Source: Syntrophaceae bacterium UBA3084 (GTDB lineage: Bacteria; Desulfobacterota; Syntrophia; Syntrophales; UBA6807). From it: DNA of 7,128 nt. The DNA is taken from contig DFBI01000167.1 of the NCBI GenBank assembly GCA_002367335.1, forward strand, positions 1 to 7,128, read 5' to 3'. This document shows, piece by piece, positions 5,229 to 7,128 of this stretch (position 1 is the first letter of the stretch; every line of letters begins with the position of its first letter). The position numbers and the translations under genes were made by a program. The notes below the pieces were generated by a model. The model searched no databases. It had not been told where the DNA came from and was given only the letters and a program-made list of their open reading frames with translations.

Positions 5229-6494
5229 ATGAATCGAGATAAGTCAAAAATAAAACGCATCTTTCTCTCCCCTCCTCATATGTCAGGTGAGGAAATGCGT
5301 TTTGTTGAAGAGGCCTTTGAAAGCAACTATATTGCTCCGCTTGGGCCGCAGGTGGATGCGTTTGAGCGGGAGTTTGCCGAGTATGTAAGGATTCCTTACG
5401 CGGTGGCGCTTTCGAGTGGGACGGCGGCCATGCATCTGGCGCTCAGGATTCTTGGAGTGGTACGGGGGGATGAGGTGATTGCTTCGACACTGACGTTTAT
5501 CGGAAGTGTGACGCCTGTTATTTTTCAGGGTGCTGATCTGGTATTTGTGGATTGTGACCGCACTTCATGGAATATGGCCCCGGATTTACTGCAAGAGGCG
5601 CTCGAAGATTGTAAAAAGCGGGGAAAGTTTCCCAAGGCGGTGATTCCGACTGATCTTTATGGGCAGTGTTTTGATTATGAAAGGATTCTGGAGATTTGTG
5701 AGGAATATGGCGTGCCGGTGGTGGCGGATGCGGCGGAATCTTTGGGAGCGTTTTATCTCACGCAAAGGCACTCACGCAAAGGCGCAAAGGCGCAAAGTGA
5801 AAATAACAATAAAAATTCTTTTCACGCGGGCAGAGGAGCGAAAGCGGCGGTTTTTTCGTTTAACGGGAATAAGATTATCACGACTTCGGGCGGGGGGATG
5901 CTGGCTTCGGACGATAAGGAATTTATCGATTATGCCCGCAATCTTTCGCAGCAGGCCCGGGAACCATTTCCACATTATGAGCATACAGAGATTGGTTACA
6001 ATTACCGGATGAGCAATATCCTGGCGGCGATTGGACGAGGGCAGCTCAAAGTGTTGGATGAACGGGTAAAAAGGAAAAGGGAGATTTTTGATTATTACCA
6101 AAATGCGCTTGGTGGTATTTCAGGGATTGAGTTTATGCCGGAGCCCGAGTGGTCGAGATCTAATCGATGGTTAACGGTGATTCTGATTACGCCCGAGGAA
6201 TTTGGGGCGGATCGGGAGGTAGTGCGGCTGGCGCTGGAGGCGGAAAATATCGAGTCTCGTCCGGTGTGGAAGCCGATGCATATGCAGCCGGTGTTCAATC
6301 CGCAGATTGCCTCACGCAAAGGCGCAAAGGCGCAAAATAATATAGAAAAAAAGACATATCCTTGCAGAGTCGTTGGGGGAAGTGTGGCGGAGAATTTGTT
6401 TAAGAGGGGGCTTTGTCTGCCTTCCGGGACGGCGATGACGGATGATGATTTGGATAGGGTGGTTGAAACAATTTTGAACTGCCGATTCCTGTGA
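5229..6494 (+). CDS. DegT/DnrJ/EryC1 aminotransferase (PglE-like) carrying two in-frame repeat insertions
   Basis: A PLP-dependent sugar aminotransferase. RIFLSPPHM opens the protein, followed by EAFESNYIAPLGPQVDAFE, the phosphate-binding LSSGTAAMHLAL, the PLP-ring aspartate in VVADAAESLGA, and the internal-aldimine lysine K215 in FSFNGNKIITTSGGGML. The C-terminal part has RPVWKPMHMQPVF and GLCLPSGTAMTDDDL. NGNK and SGGG point to UDP-4-keto-6-deoxy-GlcNAc aminotransferases of the PglE type, which use glutamate as amino donor. At 421 residues it is about 40 longer than usual. The excess lies in two places. Residues 177-198 (LTQRH to NKNSF) split the GAFY/HAGRGAKAAVFSF region, and about residues 358-375 (PQIASRKGAKAQ onward) follow QPVF. 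Both are encoded by CGCAAAG repeats. Without them the length would be about 382. No stop or frameshift results. Whether the enzyme folds and works is unknown. The start at 5229 has only a weak ribosome binding site. The gene is GC-richer than the GT4 gene. Confidence 0.9.
   Translation: MNRDKSKIKRIFLSPPHMSGEEMRFVEEAFESNYIAPLGPQVDAFEREFAEYVRIPYAVALSSGTAAMHLALRILGVVRGDEVIASTLTFIGSVTPVIFQGADLVFVDCDRTSWNMAPDLLQEALEDCKKRGKFPKAVIPTDLYGQCFDYERILEICEEYGVPVVADAAESLGAFYLTQRHSRKGAKAQSENNNKNSFHAGRGAKAAVFSFNGNKIITTSGGGMLASDDKEFIDYARNLSQQAREPFPHYEHTEIGYNYRMSNILAAIGRGQLKVLDERVKRKREIFDYYQNALGGISGIEFMPEPEWSRSNRWLTVILITPEEFGADREVVRLALEAENIESRPVWKPMHMQPVFNPQIASRKGAKAQNNIEKKTYPCRVVGGSVAENLFKRGLCLPSGTAMTDDDLDRVVETILNCRFL
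5757..5822 (+). repeat. CGCAAAG repeat inserted in frame in the aminotransferase (first site)
   Basis: A partial copy CTCACGCAAAGGCA (5757-5770) runs directly into a longer copy CTCACGCAAAGGCGCAAAGG+CGCAAA (5771-5796), then an AT-rich stretch to 5822. The whole 66-base excess is a multiple of three. The partial copy is read as LTQR and the long copy as SRKGAKAQ, two different frames of the same repeat. The insertion lies 16 codons before the catalytic lysine. Confidence 0.85.
6300..6353 (+). repeat. Hybrid CAGATT-CGCAAAG repeat inserted in frame in the aminotransferase (second site)
   Basis: CCGCAGATTGC (6300-6310) is the start of the CAGATT repeat, and it is joined directly to a CGCAAAG copy (6311-6336) that is identical over 26 bases to 5771-5796. 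It is translated PQIA then SRKGAKAQ. The right boundary of the insertion is uncertain because AT-rich codons NNIEKKT follow before the family-like YPCRVVGGSVAENLF resumes. Confidence 0.8.
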
Positions 6495-6604
6495 AGGTGG
6501 AATTTGATGAGTATTATCTGAAAAATAAATCGTTTGCTTTGGACTTTAAGATATTGTGGATGACAGCTTTTAATGTCCTTGGCAGTAAAGGCATTACGCA
6601 TTAA
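6491..6604 (+). pseudogene. C-terminal remnant of a second bacterial sugar transferase
   Basis: From GTG 6491 to TAA 6602-6604 the frame reads VKVEFDEYYLKNKSFALDFK then ILWMTAFNVLGSKGITH. Aligned without gaps to the intact sugar transferase of this window (DVWYVDNWSAWLDVKIVAMT onward), 14 of 32 residues are identical, including D, Y, N, S, LD, KI, MT, VL and GI. It is the last alpha-helical piece of a PF02397 protein and lacks the catalytic DE motif. It overlaps the aminotransferase stop by four bases, so the junction lies at the very end of that gene. It probably marks a former neighbour, or a glycan locus fused here by recombination. Confidence 0.65.
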
Positions 6605-6656
6605 GAAAAATGCTATAATTGGCCACAGACTGAGCAGGTTAAAAAAGTTTTGTGCA

Positions 6657-6742
6657 TTTCCGGGGACACGATCCTGATTTGGTAAAGATAAATCGGGTCT
6701 TTCCGGGGACACGATCCCGATTTGGTAAAGATAAAGCGGGTC
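6657..6742. repeat. Two tandem 43-bp CGGGGACA repeat units, hairpin-forming
   Basis: Units 6657-6699 and 6700-6742 are identical at 41 of 43 positions (TTTCCGGGGACACGATCC, then GATTTGGTAAAGATAAA). Each can pair internally: CCTGATTT at 6673-6680 with AAATCGGG at 6690-6697 in the first unit. In the second unit, CGGGGACACGATCCCG (6704-6719) pairs with CGGGTCATGTCCCCG (6737-6751) with one mismatch and one bulge around a 17-base loop. The CGGGGACA/TGTCCCCG ends resemble, from memory, the repeats left by REP-associated tyrosine (Y1) transposases. The element lies between convergent genes, so it could also work as a transcription stop. Confidence 0.7.
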
Positions 6743-6775
6743 ATGTCCCCGAGATAAAGCGGGTCATGTCCCCGA
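6730..6775. repeat. Perfect 23-bp tandem duplication of the right half of the hairpin repeat
   Basis: GATAAAGCGGGTCATGTCCC+CGA occurs at 6730-6752 and again, without a change, at 6753-6775. The second copy offers an alternative right arm for the CGGGGACA hairpins. It ends 20 bases before the stop of the minus-strand gene. Confidence 0.85.
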
Positions 6776-6795
6776 AGAAGAGACAGGCGGGATCA

Positions 6796-7128
6796 TCACG
6801 CCAGGAGCCAGTCGGTGATCCGGGATGTTGTTATCCATTCGGGCACGGCGAGGTTCTTGTCTATTTGTCCTGATATCAAAAGAGTCTCCGCATCGGGAAT
6901 TTTCTTTCTTGCGTTTTCGAGGCCTTTAATTTCACGGCGGTAATTGTCTTGATTCAGGTGGTTCGTTACCTGGATAAGGAGCGGTTTATCACCTTTCTGA
7001 AAGGTAAGGAAGTCGCATTCCCAGCCGTTCTTCATGAAAAAGATGTCTTCGGTGCTGCGGCGGAGATGGGAAAATACGAGATTCTCCATGAGCTTTCCCC
7101 GGTCTTCAAAAGGGGAATAACTTGCGGC
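6796..7128 (-). CDS. C-terminal part of an AAA (AAA_14) ATPase with DUF4143 domain, partial
   Basis: The minus-strand frame is open from the window edge to a TGA at 6796-6798. It begins AASYSPFEDRGKLMENLVFS and continues HLRRSTEDIFFMKNGWECDF. GKLxENLVxxxLRR, then a hydrophobic strand ending WECDFLTF and LLIQVTNHL, is the pattern of the DUF4143 C-terminal domain found on AAA_14 ATPases. This domain resembles a PD-(D/E)XK fold; here the WECDFL and IQVT segments stand where E/D and K would be, and the usual lysine (E/I-V-K) is a threonine. The ATG at 7087-7089 is internal, since homology continues upstream; the P-loop domain lies beyond the window. These proteins of about 400 residues are common in anaerobes and archaea and their role is poorly known. 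It converges on the glycan genes and is probably unrelated to them. Confidence 0.75.
   Translation of the reverse strand, partial: AASYSPFEDRGKLMENLVFSHLRRSTEDIFFMKNGWECDFLTFQKGDKPLLIQVTNHLNQDNYRREIKGLENARKKIPDAETLLISGQIDKNLAVPEWITTSRITDWLLA

Noticed and set aside
1519..6353. Dispersed CGCAAAG and CAGATT repeats as a CRISPR array
   Set aside because: Copies are in both orientations, hundreds to thousands of bases apart, and partly inside genes; there are no regular spacers or cas genes.
6611..6619. TGCTATAAT, a perfect extended -10 promoter box
   Set aside because: There is no convincing -35 box and no gene downstream on the plus strand, only hairpin repeats and a convergent gene. It may be a relic or chance in AT-rich sequence.
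6095..6712. Long open frame of 205 codons on the minus strand across the end of the aminotransferase
   Set aside because: It lies antisense to a well-supported gene, has no recognisable domain, and part of its openness comes from the CGCAAAG repeat, which is nearly stop-free on both strands.

Overview
The window looks like the tail of a surface-polysaccharide (O-antigen, capsule or S-layer glycan) locus from an uncultured environmental bacterium, probably Gram-negative. The phylum cannot be fixed from sequence alone. The dispersed CGCAAAGGCGCAAAG and CGCAGATTACGCAGATT repeats, the GxxExxY gene and the CGGGGACA hairpins recall genomes of Desulfobacterota, Nitrospirota and anammox Planctomycetota, but that is an impression from memory.

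Layout. Positions 63-1355 (+) encode an AlbA_2/GHKL-like ATP-binding protein with a C-terminal winged helix; its N-terminus is cut by an in-frame TAG at 21-23. Positions 1387-1545 hold the C-terminal stub of a glycosyltransferase. Positions 1519-2094 form a cassette bounded by a perfect 21-bp inverted repeat (CGCAAAG type). Inside it is a second 27-bp inverted repeat (CAGATT type) enclosing an intact GxxExxY PD-(D/E)XK-like gene (1603-1992), and just outside that, the tail of a second GxxExxY gene. A wecB-like epimerase with most of its middle deleted (2095-2511) starts directly at the cassette edge. It overlaps by ATGA a WbuB-like GT4 glycosyltransferase (2508-3755), followed by a PglC/WcaJ-type phosphoglycosyl transferase (3730-4377), a PglD-like acetyltransferase (4407-5057) and a PglE-like DegT aminotransferase (5229-6494). 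After these come a C-terminal stub of another sugar transferase (6491-6604), a cluster of CGGGGACA hairpin repeats (6657-6775), and on the minus strand the C-terminal part of a DUF4143 ATPase (6796 to beyond 7128).

How the genes fit together. The last three complete + strand genes match the bacillosamine-type route. The aminotransferase would act on a UDP-4-keto-6-deoxy-HexNAc, the acetyltransferase would N-acetylate the amino sugar, and the phosphoglycosyl transferase would load it on undecaprenyl phosphate. The GT4 enzyme would extend the chain. The 4,6-dehydratase is not in the window. 

The most unusual aspect is how repeats and gene fragments are interwoven. At least five copies of the CGCAAAG repeat and four of the CAGATT repeat sit exactly at gene edges, where they supply the last codons and stops. 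Two CGCAAAG copies, one fused to a short CAGATT fragment, lie in frame inside the aminotransferase, adding about 22 and 17 residues. Five decayed gene pieces lie between the live genes. The locus appears to have been repeatedly recombined around these repeats, and the GxxExxY nuclease-fold protein sits inside the best-preserved inverted pair.
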